Assembly (NCBI GenBank): GCA_036763105.1
Contig: JBAIYS010000006.1
Span: 100,546 to 164,545, forward strand
Source of the DNA: Peptococcaceae bacterium 1198_IL3148
Lineage (GTDB): Bacteria; Bacillota; Desulfotomaculia; Desulfotomaculales; Desulfohalotomaculaceae
Length of the DNA stretch: 64,000 nucleotides
Direction: 5' to 3'
Both the position numbers and the translations under genes were made by a program. Below the pieces are notes generated by a model that worked only from the letters and a program-made list of their open reading frames with translations, did not search any database and had not been told where the DNA came from. This document shows, one piece after another, positions 17,647-26,742 of this stretch. Each line of letters starts with the position of its first letter. Within the stretch, counting starts at the first letter, position 1.

Positions 17647-18921
17647 ATGGCATTGCAGATTACCTTTAAACAAATGAGAAGATTTGCCTTGACGATAGTA
17701 TCATTACTAATGATTTGGTTAGTTATGGGACACTTTATTTGGGTAAAAACAACTAGAGTTGATCCACTAGAACAGGTGAATGTTGACTGTTATTTTCTTA
17801 CCCCAATGAATGTTAATACCGCAATAAACAATTTTAAAATCACGTCAGAGATTCCTAATGATACTGTGGATTATGAGTATAAGTGGCACTCCCCTTTTCA
17901 TTTAAGGGTATTGATAAGTGAAAAAAATAAACCCCAAGGAATTGAGTACCGTTATAGCTTCAATAAAGCCAAGGCTTTAATACCTCCCTTTACCGTTTCG
18001 AAAAAGGGTGCCATTCTAACTAGGGTAAAACCGGAATTGATAACAATCAGCCCAAATAAAAATGCGCCCACCACCGGTCCAATCCTGTTACAATTTAATA
18101 CACCTATATTAAAGGAAAGCATGCAGCAAAAGGTTAATTGCGATGCAGCAGGTCACTTTACGCCTCTTAAAAAAAATGATTATACATGTTGGCAATTCAT
18201 CCCCAGCAATCCGCTACAGCATCAAAAGAGTTATCAAATTACTATCGAAGCTGGATTAAAGGGTGTGCACGGCCTCACGTCAGATAGCCGTAAAGAGATT
18301 ACCTTTAGCACCGCACCTAAGCTAATTATTACAGATATATATCCACTAAATGGCGACCAAAGTGTGTGGCTTAGTCGGAACATAAAACTTACCGCCAATC
18401 AACCCATCAAGGACGCTAAAATAACGGGCATCAAGGGTGAAACAATAATTGATCAAAACACTGTACTATTTATTCCCGATCGCACCTTTACTCCAGCCAC
18501 CAACTATAATATTAAAGTCACCATTACATCTATTTATAATGAAACTGTTGAGAAGACTATAAATTATCGAACTACAGACTTAGGAAATAAAGCTTGGCTG
18601 GAAATTAAAGCCGGAACGCCCTGTCAAATATGGTTAATGCAGGGCCATCAGGAAATTAAAAAAATAGAAGGTTGGTTCACCAAGGATCTGGCTAAATTAC
18701 CTCGGGTTACTATGTACGAAGCCCATCGCAGTAACAGTACAGCCAAGCCCTGGATTAGGCTAAACACCGATATTTTGATCCATTCCTTCCCCCACACCAG
18801 TGAAGATAACCATCATGCAATAGGGCTACCCCAAACCTATAGTTGTATACTGCTATCGCCACAGGTAATGGACCAATTGTACGCCACCCTATCCAAAGGA
18901 TTCATGGTGATTGTTCACTAG
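17647..18921 (+). CDS. membrane-anchored protein with Big_5-like domains and a degenerate L,D-transpeptidase domain
   Basis: The 424-residue protein begins with one membrane segment (about 14-32). The middle part has Ig-like repeats of the Big_5 type (ELITISPNKNAPTTGPILLQ; LIITDIYPLNGDQSVWLSRN). The C-terminal 110 residues follow the YkuD L,D-transpeptidase pattern, with ILIHSF (H379) and a final C400 in TYSCILLS. In the canonical motif this last segment is (S/T)HGC; here His and Gly are replaced by Tyr398 and Ser399. GGGGGT precedes the ATG. The catalytic cysteine is kept, so activity is possible but doubtful. Confidence 0.65.
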   Translation: MALQITFKQMRRFALTIVSLLMIWLVMGHFIWVKTTRVDPLEQVNVDCYFLTPMNVNTAINNFKITSEIPNDTVDYEYKWHSPFHLRVLISEKNKPQGIEYRYSFNKAKALIPPFTVSKKGAILTRVKPELITISPNKNAPTTGPILLQFNTPILKESMQQKVNCDAAGHFTPLKKNDYTCWQFIPSNPLQHQKSYQITIEAGLKGVHGLTSDSRKEITFSTAPKLIITDIYPLNGDQSVWLSRNIKLTANQPIKDAKITGIKGETIIDQNTVLFIPDRTFTPATNYNIKVTITSIYNETVEKTINYRTTDLGNKAWLEIKAGTPCQIWLMQGHQEIKKIEGWFTKDLAKLPRVTMYEAHRSNSTAKPWIRLNTDILIHSFPHTSEDNHHAIGLPQTYSCILLSPQVMDQLYATLSKGFMVIVH

Positions 18922-19111
18922 GGCTTAGGGCTTTAAAATACTAGATTGTATCAATCAGTTAAAAAATTTATATAATTTTTCAGAAAACACTTTACAATTA
19001 CCTTTGGGATTTGTTATTATTTGAACAAGGCGAAAATAAATATAAATAGCGATAATAAAATAAAGTAATAGTGAAAATTACGCCCGAATTACGCCCAAAG
19101 GGGGTAAAATT

Positions 19112-20059
19112 ATGGCAAACTATTTTAGTCATGGCATTACCACAAAAACTAACAATGAAACAAAAGCAAAAGCCCAGAGCATTTTTCTGGACATGTTGCC
19201 CACTTCATGGACAGTGCAGGGGAATAGTTTTAATAATGGTATTGATTTTTATATATCGTCGGAAACAATGTTTGCCATAAGTATTAAAGGCACTGCGAAA
19301 CCCCAGTACAGCGGAAATAACATCATTTGTTGCATAGAGACCAGAAAGTTGGAATACTTTAGTAAGCACATCGCCAAGCCGGTTTTTATCGTGTTAGTGG
19401 ACATAGATATGAAAAGAACCTATTGGCTTTTTATTCAAGAATACATTGAAACCCTACTGGAGAAAAATCAACCCAATTGGCGCTGTAAAAAGACTGTAAA
19501 TTTAAAAATACCCCTGACTAATACCTTACAAGATTTTAATACCTTTAACGCCGCTATTTTGAGAGCTACAAACCTAATGTTGTTATATCAATATAAGCTC
19601 CCCTTTTTGATGGTATCTACTTCGTTAGAGGAAGCAATAAACCATTGTCAGCCAGCGGAATCTCAGCACCACAGTTGTGCCAGCGATATCTGTTCCAGCA
19701 CCTCCTGCTCTTGTTCTTCAACAGATGAAATAGACTTATCACAACAATATTTGATAATGGGTGAAAAACACTACCATGAATACATAACTTCGCTAAACCA
19801 ACAAAAACATAACAATTGCTTTGCTGCCATGCATAACCTGATGCATAGTATCTTAAGGGCTATGGATGAAGGCCTATACTTTATTGCCGCTAAATTAACG
19901 TTACGGCTAACCGATATCTACTTTCTGGCTTTCACCGATCTCAGTAAAACGGTAGGGGCTAACAAAGCCTTCGCATTGATGGATTCGGGAGAAATATTAT
20001 TAGAAAGGGCCCATAGTCTAATCACTAAAATTGAAGCTCCCAACAGCGTTTTAAATTAA
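19112..20059 (+). CDS. DUF4365 domain protein, possible nuclease-like fold
   Basis: A 315-residue cytoplasmic protein. Residues 1-150 follow the DUF4365 pattern: D45 in NNGIDFY, then S57-I-K59 in FAISIKGT, a layout resembling the D...(E/Q)xK core of PD-(D/E)xK nucleases but with Ser in place of the second acidic or Gln residue. A Cys/His/Ser-rich stretch (HHSCASDICSSTSCSCSSTD) lies at about residues 187-206, and the C-terminal part is helical. GGGGG precedes the ATG. It stands alone, ending at a terminator shared with the converging gene. Confidence 0.65.
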   Translation: MANYFSHGITTKTNNETKAKAQSIFLDMLPTSWTVQGNSFNNGIDFYISSETMFAISIKGTAKPQYSGNNIICCIETRKLEYFSKHIAKPVFIVLVDIDMKRTYWLFIQEYIETLLEKNQPNWRCKKTVNLKIPLTNTLQDFNTFNAAILRATNLMLLYQYKLPFLMVSTSLEEAINHCQPAESQHHSCASDICSSTSCSCSSTDEIDLSQQYLIMGEKHYHEYITSLNQQKHNNCFAAMHNLMHSILRAMDEGLYFIAAKLTLRLTDIYFLAFTDLSKTVGANKAFALMDSGEILLERAHSLITKIEAPNSVLN

Positions 20060-20089
20060 AACAAGCCTGATCCTAAGACCAGGCTTGTT
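20060..20089. terminator. bidirectional terminator
   Basis: AACAAGCCTG and CAGGCTTGTT form a ten-base-pair stem between two converging genes. Confidence 0.8.
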
Positions 20090-20102
20090 AACCACCGTTA
20101 TT

Positions 20103-21722
20103 TTAAAACATATCTTCGTCGTCACGCAAAAATTCCATAAATGGTTTATCAAATTGTACCATAGCGTTAACAATTAATTCAACCAAACCGCCATAGTGTA
20201 CATTAAACTTAGCAGTGGCTTGATAAAACTCTAGAATATCCCTGATTGCACCTTTACAGTTGGAGCAAGGGGCACATACATATTTCGGTGTGTTTTCATC
20301 CTCAATGGTATCTTGGAAAGCGTTAAGGATTTGCTTGAACTTCATTCTGCTGGAAACTTTATTTCTAAAGTCTGTGAAGTTAAATGAGTTCATAATTGCA
20401 AAACCGCTACCGCCACCACAACAATAGTTGTTAACACCATGAGGAGTCATTTCCCTAAATTGAGGCGCAATTGCTTTCAAAACATTACGCTGTGGTTGCA
20501 CAATACCCATCATTCTTACAATGTTACATGGGTCATGTAATGTTACAGGGAAATTGTTTCTGGATGGATCCAGTTTAAATACCTTTTTCTTAACCACCAA
20601 TTCTTCCAACAGTGGTAAACAGCTTTCCCTTGGAATGTTATCTGCACCCACTGCAATGCGGTCTTGGCTAACCATTGATGCCTTGTGGGCGTGACCACAC
20701 TCTGCCTGTATAATTCTTCTTACACCAAGGTCTTTGGCTGCTTTTAATTGAGCAGCACCGATCTTTTTACCTTGAACGTCATCATAGAATAGGCCGTAGT
20801 TAACGTTGTCATAACCAATCATGTCAGAGCTGAGGGTCCAATTCAAACCAGCTTCTTCCATAATAATGGTAAATGCTGCTGGGTTTTCTGGCCAAGCCAT
20901 ATATTCACCGGCGTTGTGCACTAAAAGAATATCAGCACCTTTTTTATCCACTGGTACCTTATACTTTTTACCAGTCAATTCATAAAGGTCGTCCTCCATA
21001 AACTCAATCAAGTCTAGGAAAGCATCCTTAGTGATACCGGTACTGGAACCGGTGGCCAGTTGTTTCATAGTACCACTTTCATGCAATGGTTTTGGTGCAA
21101 TGCCCATTTCCATACTAAATATCTTTCTAATCTCCCTAGCTAGTAAGCCATTATCCAAACCAAGGGGACAGGTTTGGGCACAGCGACGGCACAGGTTACA
21201 ACGGTATGCTAACTCCCCTAACCTCATCACTGTTTCATAGTTGATGTCGATATCTCCGCCCAAGAATCTGTTTACCAAGCTGCCGCCTTTTTTATGCTTT
21301 TGATATATCTTGCGCAGCACTTCGGAACGGAAAATTGGTCGATAAATTTCAGCTTCACCACTGGACTTAAATACATGGCAAGCGTCGGCACAGGTGTTAC
21401 ACTTTGCACAGTACTCAAAGGAGAGCATAAAAGGTTGTAACATACCCCTGTTTGTATCAGCATTAAACAGCTTTTCCAGACCACTGAGGAATTTTTTAAC
21501 CATTTCGTCCTGTTCTTCCTTGGTCTTCGGTCTGGTTAATGTGTCATTACCAACAAAACCGTCTAAAGTAGCACAATAATTTTCCTTCCAGCTGTCCTTT
21601 GGAGCTTTAAAGTCAGGTTCCATACCCGGCTTATCATAAGGAGCAGGTAAAGGCATTAAGTTTTCGATCTGACAAACTTGTTCTACTGGTTTACCCATAT
21701 CTTGAGGTCTAATTTTGCTCAT
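20103..21722 (-). CDS. DsrK/HdrD-like iron-sulfur protein
   Basis: A 539-residue cytoplasmic electron-transfer protein. Two ferredoxin-type motifs, CAKCNTCADACHVF and CNLCRRCAQTCPLG, bind 4Fe-4S clusters. The C-terminal part has heterodisulfide-reductase-type cysteine segments (HDPCNIVRMM, NYCCGGGSGF and CAPCSNCKG). DsrK, TmcB and HmcF of sulfate reducers share this layout. The membrane cytochrome-like partner follows 32 bases upstream of its start in the same direction. It probably passes electrons between menaquinone and a thiol/disulfide or similar couple; which DsrK-like subgroup it belongs to is not settled. Confidence 0.8.
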   Translation of the reverse strand: MSKIRPQDMGKPVEQVCQIENLMPLPAPYDKPGMEPDFKAPKDSWKENYCATLDGFVGNDTLTRPKTKEEQDEMVKKFLSGLEKLFNADTNRGMLQPFMLSFEYCAKCNTCADACHVFKSSGEAEIYRPIFRSEVLRKIYQKHKKGGSLVNRFLGGDIDINYETVMRLGELAYRCNLCRRCAQTCPLGLDNGLLAREIRKIFSMEMGIAPKPLHESGTMKQLATGSSTGITKDAFLDLIEFMEDDLYELTGKKYKVPVDKKGADILLVHNAGEYMAWPENPAAFTIIMEEAGLNWTLSSDMIGYDNVNYGLFYDDVQGKKIGAAQLKAAKDLGVRRIIQAECGHAHKASMVSQDRIAVGADNIPRESCLPLLEELVVKKKVFKLDPSRNNFPVTLHDPCNIVRMMGIVQPQRNVLKAIAPQFREMTPHGVNNYCCGGGSGFAIMNSFNFTDFRNKVSSRMKFKQILNAFQDTIEDENTPKYVCAPCSNCKGAIRDILEFYQATAKFNVHYGGLVELIVNAMVQFDKPFMEFLRDDEDMF

Positions 21723-21754
21723 TATAATATCTATCCTCCCATCCCAATTTTAGT

Positions 21755-22657
21755 TTACTTTTCACTTTGAGCTGCACCGGGGTTAATATGTGGTGCCGAC
21801 CAGGAGGTCTTTGTCTTTGGCTGATAGTTGAAAGATTCCTTTACGATTTTTTCCATTTCCGAACCCCGTAGGTTAGGTGTGTTTTCCCACAATACTTTGT
21901 GGAATGAGAAATACTTACCTACATAGTGGCTCATTTTTGATTGCGGAATGTAGATCATCACCGCACCTAACAATAAAATGTGCACCGTCAGAGCAAAATC
22001 AGCTTGAATGGGAGAAAAAGTCAGCAGTGAAACCATGATTTCTCTACCATAATTAAAGCCAATGTCGCCACTCCAAACTACCAAACCGGTTGCTGCAACT
22101 GCAAACAAGAAAAACAGATTAAAGAACTCGTTGGGATTGGTATATTTGTTTAAGGTTTCATCAAAGATTCTCTTGAAGAACATACCGATAGCACCAACAG
22201 CCAGCAAAATGCCACCGGCTGCACCGGAAAGTAAAGTAATGTAATAAACAAAACCCGCGATGCCGCCCGCAGTGGCAGTTACCGCAGTGCCTGATACTTC
22301 AATTATTCCACCCACAAATAACATAGCTGCCCATAAGAATAACAAATAAATACCTAGGTGCATAGCATAACAAATCCACCATTGACGTCTTTGGTTTACA
22401 AAAAGGTTTTTAATAAATAACATTTCTTTCAGCATGTCCACAATTTCGCCAACGTGGGACACTTGTCTTGGTTTGTTCCAATACTCTACATCTTCGTAAA
22501 AGGAACCACCATAATGTCTTTTGTCGTCTGCCTCTTTCGGAACTGGATATAGTTCCCAACGTCCATGCATTGGCATTTTAGCAAATTGTGCTGCTTTGTA
22601 CAGGGACAATCCAAAAAAGGCAATAATGGATAAGTAAGTGAAGAGCGTTAAAAACAA
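21755..22657 (-). CDS. DsrM/NarI-like membrane subunit
   Basis: A 300-residue polytopic protein resembling the nitrate-reductase gamma / DsrM family, which carries b-type haems and exchanges electrons with menaquinone. It has an N-terminal helix, then helices at about 90-115, 130-155, 180-200 and 220-240; candidate haem histidines are H99 (CYAMHLGIYLLF) and one in ALTVHILLLGAVM. The start is TTG with GGGGGT seven bases upstream. It precedes the DsrK-like gene and forms the membrane half of the pair. Confidence 0.8.
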   Translation of the reverse strand: MFLTLFTYLSIIAFFGLSLYKAAQFAKMPMHGRWELYPVPKEADDKRHYGGSFYEDVEYWNKPRQVSHVGEIVDMLKEMLFIKNLFVNQRRQWWICYAMHLGIYLLFLWAAMLFVGGIIEVSGTAVTATAGGIAGFVYYITLLSGAAGGILLAVGAIGMFFKRIFDETLNKYTNPNEFFNLFFLFAVAATGLVVWSGDIGFNYGREIMVSLLTFSPIQADFALTVHILLLGAVMIYIPQSKMSHYVGKYFSFHKVLWENTPNLRGSEMEKIVKESFNYQPKTKTSWSAPHINPGAAQSEK

Positions 22658-22932
22658 CTATTATACCCCCTTAAATGACTCTAATTTGTATTTAAACCTG
22701 GTGTTAAAAATTACCCAGGAGAATTCCTTGGACACAAAGATTTACAATAAGCATTCGTCAATAATTATAATTTAGTTCACTTAATTAATCAATAGATTAA
22801 AGTATAGATATTTGATTTGAAACGAAAAAATAAATTACTAATTTATATCTGCCTAATTTAAACATTACTTTTTATTTTGTAAATAGTAGAAATATTTCAA
22901 AAAATAAGCAGCATGGTATTTATGGCTCCATG

Positions 22933-23583
22933 CTACTTTGTTTTATAACTCAGGGCTACCCCATCTCCAATGGGCAACACTACTGTTTCTAAGCGTGGGT
23001 GATTCATTACAGTTTGTAAGTATTGGCGCAAACGATTAACAGCGGTTTTGTTCCTTCTTTTATCAATTTCTCCAGAAACCACCATCCCCCGCATAAAGAC
23101 ATCCTCTGCTATCAATAATCCGCCGGGGCTTAATATTTCAATACATTTTTCCAGAAACTCCAAATATTTACCCTTGGCGGCGTCCATAAAAATCAAATCA
23201 TAGGGTCCGGTTAAATCAAACACCAATTCTCGGGCATCGCCAAAAATTAATTCTATCTTTTCCGCTACTCCCGCAGCCTTAAAATTTTCTTTAGCGGCGT
23301 CATATCTGGGTTTATTAATTTCCATTGTGGTGATCTTGCCACCTTTATTTAGCACCGCTTTGGCCAACCACAAAGTTGAATAGCCAATGGCAGTACCTAT
23401 TTCCAATACTTTCTTAGATTCATTGGTCAGGGCCAGCCAGTAAAGCAATTGTCCCACTTCGGGTTCCACAATGGGTACAACGTGTTGTTTGGCATAGGTT
23501 TCCATCTGTTGAAACAGGCTATTCCTTTTTGGTAGTAAACCCCTAATGTATTTTTCCACCACATCATTTACAATGTCACCCAT
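22933..23583 (-). CDS. SAM-dependent O-methyltransferase (family 3)
   Basis: A catechol-O-methyltransferase-like enzyme of 216 residues. The SAM-binding motif is VLEIGTAIGYSTLWLA, followed by ITTMEINKPRYDAAKENF and the metal-site segment YDLIFMDAAKGKYLEFLE. The frame opens at a GTG four codons earlier, but GGGG lies six bases before the ATG at 23583. The substrate is unknown. In many Firmicutes a similar gene (trmR-like) methylates tRNA hydroxyuridine at position 34, which is possible here. Confidence 0.85.
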   Translation of the reverse strand: MGDIVNDVVEKYIRGLLPKRNSLFQQMETYAKQHVVPIVEPEVGQLLYWLALTNESKKVLEIGTAIGYSTLWLAKAVLNKGGKITTMEINKPRYDAAKENFKAAGVAEKIELIFGDARELVFDLTGPYDLIFMDAAKGKYLEFLEKCIEILSPGGLLIAEDVFMRGMVVSGEIDKRRNKTAVNRLRQYLQTVMNHPRLETVVLPIGDGVALSYKTK

Positions 23584-23667
23584 ATTAAACCCCACAATCT
23601 CTATTAAATATAAAGTGTTTTTACAATCAATGGTAAATGTTATACTAGTATTACTAGGAGGTGTATA

Positions 23668-23844
23668 ATGAAAGAAATTAACGTTGATTTAACCTGTCCC
23701 AATTGTCAACATCAGTTTAGTCTAAACCCCAATGATATTTTGGAAAAGGAAATGATTTGGTGCCCTAAATGTCAATGTACCTTGAGCGAAGAAGAACTCA
23801 AAGATTTAAAAATTGCCATTAAGTACATGTCCGACCTAAACTAA
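23668..23844 (+). CDS. small zinc-ribbon protein
   Basis: A 58-residue protein starting at an ATG with GGAGG eight bases upstream. Two CxxC knuckles, CPNCQHQF and CPKCQC, are separated by about 19 residues and form a zinc ribbon; the tail is acidic and helical (EEELKDLKIAIKYM). It is divergent from the methyltransferase gene and ends at a strong terminator. Target and function are unknown. Confidence 0.8.
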   Translation: MKEINVDLTCPNCQHQFSLNPNDILEKEMIWCPKCQCTLSEEELKDLKIAIKYMSDLN

Positions 23845-23856
23845 TCACATTAAATT

Positions 23857-23883
23857 AGGAAGTCTTAATAATTAAGACTTCCT
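23857..23883. terminator. bidirectional terminator
   Basis: A perfect 13-base-pair stem (AGGAAGTCTTAAT / ATTAAGACTTCCT) separates two converging genes, with T-rich sequence on both sides. Confidence 0.85.
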
Positions 23884-23893
23884 CTTTATTTCA

Positions 23894-24160
23894 TTAAACA
23901 TTAGTATTTAACTTGATGTCAAACATTAGTCCTTGGGGATTCTTAATGGCAACAATCTCCCCCTGCTGATACATTTCATCTAAAGCGGCCATAATCTGTT
24001 CTTTGCTATAATCCTTGATAAATATATCCACAAAATGCAAATAGTCAATTTCCACTTGGCTGAGATAGAAATCATCGTTAAGGTTTGCTTGGTGCTCTTT
24101 TATGTCCATTAATTCTTGTTTAATTAAATCTTTTAACTTTTTAGCATCTGATAGTACCAT
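23894..24160 (-). CDS. hypothetical protein (88 residues)
   Basis: A short, mostly helical, acidic protein (DAKKLKDLIKQELMDIKEHQ). The frame continues upstream to 24211, but the ATG at 24160 is the one preceded by GAGGGGGAGA. It lies about 60 bases downstream of the large flavoprotein gene on the same strand. I do not recognise a family; the segment EQIMAALDEMYQQGEIVAI looks like a small winged-helix-type end. Confidence 0.65.
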   Translation of the reverse strand: MVLSDAKKLKDLIKQELMDIKEHQANLNDDFYLSQVEIDYLHFVDIFIKDYSKEQIMAALDEMYQQGEIVAIKNPQGLMFDIKLNTNV

Positions 24161-24217
24161 ATCTCTCTCCCCCTCTAGTTTAATTTTAACCCTGCGGCAA
24201 GCAATAGACAAGTAGTC

Positions 24218-25813
24218 TTATTGGAAAGGTTTAAACTGAGAGATGATGCTTTCTGCAACCTGAATGCCGTCCACAGCAGCAGACATAATACCACCTGCAT
24301 AACCGGGGCCTTCGCCCGCAGGGTATAAGCCACTGATGTTAGTCTGGAATTGTTCATTACGATAAATCTTTACCGGTGATGAGCTTCTGGTTTCAACACC
24401 GGTCATTACCGCATCATCCATAGCAAACCCTTTAAGTTTGCTGTCAAAGGCCACTATCGCCTCCTTCATGGTCTGAATAACAAATCCCGGCAGACAATTT
24501 TTTAGCTCCGCCAACGTAATTCCTCTGGTATATGATGGCTTTACCCCACCTAAGCTAGCTGAAGGTTTGTCACTGAGAAAATCGCCCACCAGCTGTGCCG
24601 GTGCCTGATAATTACCACCACCCAAAGCAAAGGCTTTTTTTTCCCAAATCCTTTGAAATTCTACCCCGGCAAGGGGATGTTCACTGCCATAATCCTCTGG
24701 TTTCACGCCCACAAGCAGCGCACTGTTGGCATTCTTTGCATTCCGGGCGTGTTCGCTCATGCCATTGGTAACAACCCCACCATTTTCCGATGCCGCCGCC
24801 ACCACCACACCGCCGGGGCACATGCAAAAGGTATAAGCAGAGCGGCCGCTGGGAGAGTGATATGATAACTTATAGTCTGCCGCCCCTAACTTGGGATGGT
24901 TAGCAAATTTTTTATATTGAGCTCGGTCAATTAACTGCTGGGGATGTTCAATGCGCACCCCTATAGAAAAGGGTTTTTGAGATATGCTAACTCCTTTATC
25001 ATAGAGCATTTGAAAAGTGTCCCTGGCACTATGGCCAATGGCCAAAACCAATACCTCTGTTTCTATTCTTTCGTTATGATTAACAGTCACTGCTGATACG
25101 CGGTTGTGATCAACAATCAGATCGGTAACCTGACTTTTAAACCGTACTTCTCCACCCAAATCTAGAATTTGCTGCCTAATATTTTTAACCACTCCCCTTA
25201 AGACATCAGTGCCGATATGAGGTTTGTGGGAATATATAATTTCTTCCGGTGCCCCCGCCAGTACAAATTCTTCTAATACCTTGCGGCAGCGCTTATTCTT
25301 AATTAAAGTAGTTAATTTGCCATCTGAAAAGGTACCGGCTCCACCTTCACCAAATTGGACGTTGCAATTAGCATCCAACTCACCGGTATGCCAAAATTGC
25401 TGTACCACCTTTGCTCGGGTATCGACGTCAGCTCCCCGCTCAAAAATAATGGGCTTATATCCCCTTTGGGCTAGTATTAGCGCACAAAAAAGCCCGGCAG
25501 GGCCGGCGCCCACTATCAACGGACGGTTTTTTAACGGACTGACACCTGGTTTAACGTGTTGGTATTGCAGTTTAGGTGCCACCGAGACATTTTTATCTTT
25601 AACTTTTTTAATGATTTGTTCTTCATTTTTCACCTGTACATCAATTGTGTAAACAAAATAAATCATTTCTGATTTTCTAGCATCAATGGACTGTTTAAAA
25701 ATATGATATTTTATCAAATCTTGTTCTTTTATATGTAATTTTTTAATTATTTGCAGCGAGATATCATTTTCATTGTGATCTATTGGCAGTTTAATGTTAG
25801 ATATTCTAAGCAT
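24218..25813 (-). CDS. FAD-dependent dehydrogenase (COG2509-type)
   Basis: A 531-residue flavoprotein. Residues 1-80 form a small N-terminal domain (LRISNIKLPIDHNENDISLQ) typical of this group. The FAD-binding Rossmann motif is VGAGPAGLFCALILAQRGY at about 100, and a C-terminal FAD segment ends with GLYPAGEGPGYAGGIMSAA. The family is widespread in anaerobes and uncharacterised; it may oxidise or reduce a thiol or quinone-like substrate. AAGGGAT precedes the ATG. Confidence 0.85.
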   Translation of the reverse strand: MLRISNIKLPIDHNENDISLQIIKKLHIKEQDLIKYHIFKQSIDARKSEMIYFVYTIDVQVKNEEQIIKKVKDKNVSVAPKLQYQHVKPGVSPLKNRPLIVGAGPAGLFCALILAQRGYKPIIFERGADVDTRAKVVQQFWHTGELDANCNVQFGEGGAGTFSDGKLTTLIKNKRCRKVLEEFVLAGAPEEIIYSHKPHIGTDVLRGVVKNIRQQILDLGGEVRFKSQVTDLIVDHNRVSAVTVNHNERIETEVLVLAIGHSARDTFQMLYDKGVSISQKPFSIGVRIEHPQQLIDRAQYKKFANHPKLGAADYKLSYHSPSGRSAYTFCMCPGGVVVAAASENGGVVTNGMSEHARNAKNANSALLVGVKPEDYGSEHPLAGVEFQRIWEKKAFALGGGNYQAPAQLVGDFLSDKPSASLGGVKPSYTRGITLAELKNCLPGFVIQTMKEAIVAFDSKLKGFAMDDAVMTGVETRSSSPVKIYRNEQFQTNISGLYPAGEGPGYAGGIMSAAVDGIQVAESIISQFKPFQ

Positions 25814-26079
25814 GTCTTATCCCTTTCAGAATATGTAGTAAAAGTAAATTATCATGGATAGTTTTTAATGTCAAACTTAGCAAATTTGTAGTAAGATATA
25901 GCTCCACATTGTATCTACGCCAGTAAAAGAAAAAAATGTTTTCCCAGTTGAAGCATTAGAGAAATTTAATAAGTAATAAATGTCAGTAAAATGACGTTGA
26001 CACGTCTTCGTGGTGACTTAATTTTCTGATTATTTATAATATTATAATGGCAATAGGAATAGATTCAAGGAGGGATACC

Positions 26080-26238
26080 ATGAAGAGATTATTAGCGGCC
26101 CTTAATCCACTGACCATGATGTTTATCTACTTTGTAGTTGCTCCAATATTAAATGCCATCGATAAGCCCGTTGCTCGAAAAACATATACACTTCAACTAC
26201 ACCCTGAACGTCCAATTTCTTTAAACACTATCCATTAA
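26080..26238 (+). CDS. small hydrophobic protein of unknown function
   Basis: ATG at 26080 follows AAGGAGG and gives 52 residues. The first half is hydrophobic (LLAALNPLTMMFIYFVVAPI) and could span a membrane once; the rest is polar. The frame open 33 bases further upstream has no ribosome site. A terminator follows. No family is recognised. Confidence 0.6.
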   Translation: MKRLLAALNPLTMMFIYFVVAPILNAIDKPVARKTYTLQLHPERPISLNTIH

Positions 26239-26260
26239 CGATAACATATAATATACCCCT

Positions 26261-26295
26261 ACAAAGGAAAGCAGCAGACCGCTGCTTTCCTTTGT
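26261..26295 (+). terminator. terminator after the small hydrophobic gene
   Basis: ACAAAGGAAAGCAGC pairs perfectly with GCTGCTTTCCTTTGT over a five-base loop, followed by CTTTT. Confidence 0.85.
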
Positions 26296-26320
26296 CTTTT
26301 AAAGATCTTTTTAAAGTGAC

Positions 26321-26342
26321 AGGCCCGCCAATTGGCGGGCCT
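26321..26342. terminator. GC-rich palindrome, probable terminator
   Basis: A perfect 22-base palindrome (arms AGGCCCGCCAA) lies just past the stop of the gene at 26358. A T-rich run follows only on the plus strand, so it may serve either direction. Confidence 0.5.
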
Positions 26343-26357
26343 AATTTTTATTTCTTA

Positions 26358-26618
26358 TTAGTGCTTTTCCAGATAGTAAATAACGTATGCGCGGTTAACA
26401 TCTTTATTGATTTCTTTCATAATGGGTGGTCCAACGGAAACTTCGCCAAATAAGTTAAATTCAGATTCCGCATCAAAGTCTTCTTCCTCAGTTACTTTGC
26501 GTACATCTACAATGGGGTTTGGATCATGATCTGGCTTGATGTTCAGTGCGAGATATTTTTCCTTAGCTTCTTCAGGGCTGTCCGCAAAAATAATTCTGGT
26601 ATGGGTTGGATGTTCCAT
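26358..26618 (-). CDS. hypothetical protein (86 residues)
   Basis: An acidic protein (HTRIIFADSPEEAKEKYLAL; then VTEEEDFDAESEFNLFGEVS). The ATG at 26618 has GGAGG seven bases upstream; the longer open frame to 26765 would add a hydrophobic stretch with no ribosome site and is not supported. It diverges from the membrane-protein gene that follows. No family is recognised. Confidence 0.7.
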   Translation of the reverse strand: MEHPTHTRIIFADSPEEAKEKYLALNIKPDHDPNPIVDVRKVTEEEDFDAESEFNLFGEVSVGPPIMKEINKDVNRAYVIYYLEKH

Positions 26619-26742
26619 AATTATACCTCCGTTGACATATTTTTTGCCGATTGCCATTATATCACCAAATATTAATAACATCAATATATAAAAGTTACAG
26701 GTTGTATTCATAACATTTGGCATGTTGACAAAAAATAACGCC

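Noticed and set aside
25980..26060. TTGACA and TATAAT near 26003-26046 as a promoter
   Set aside because: The spacing is about 30 bases, far too long for one sigma-A promoter.
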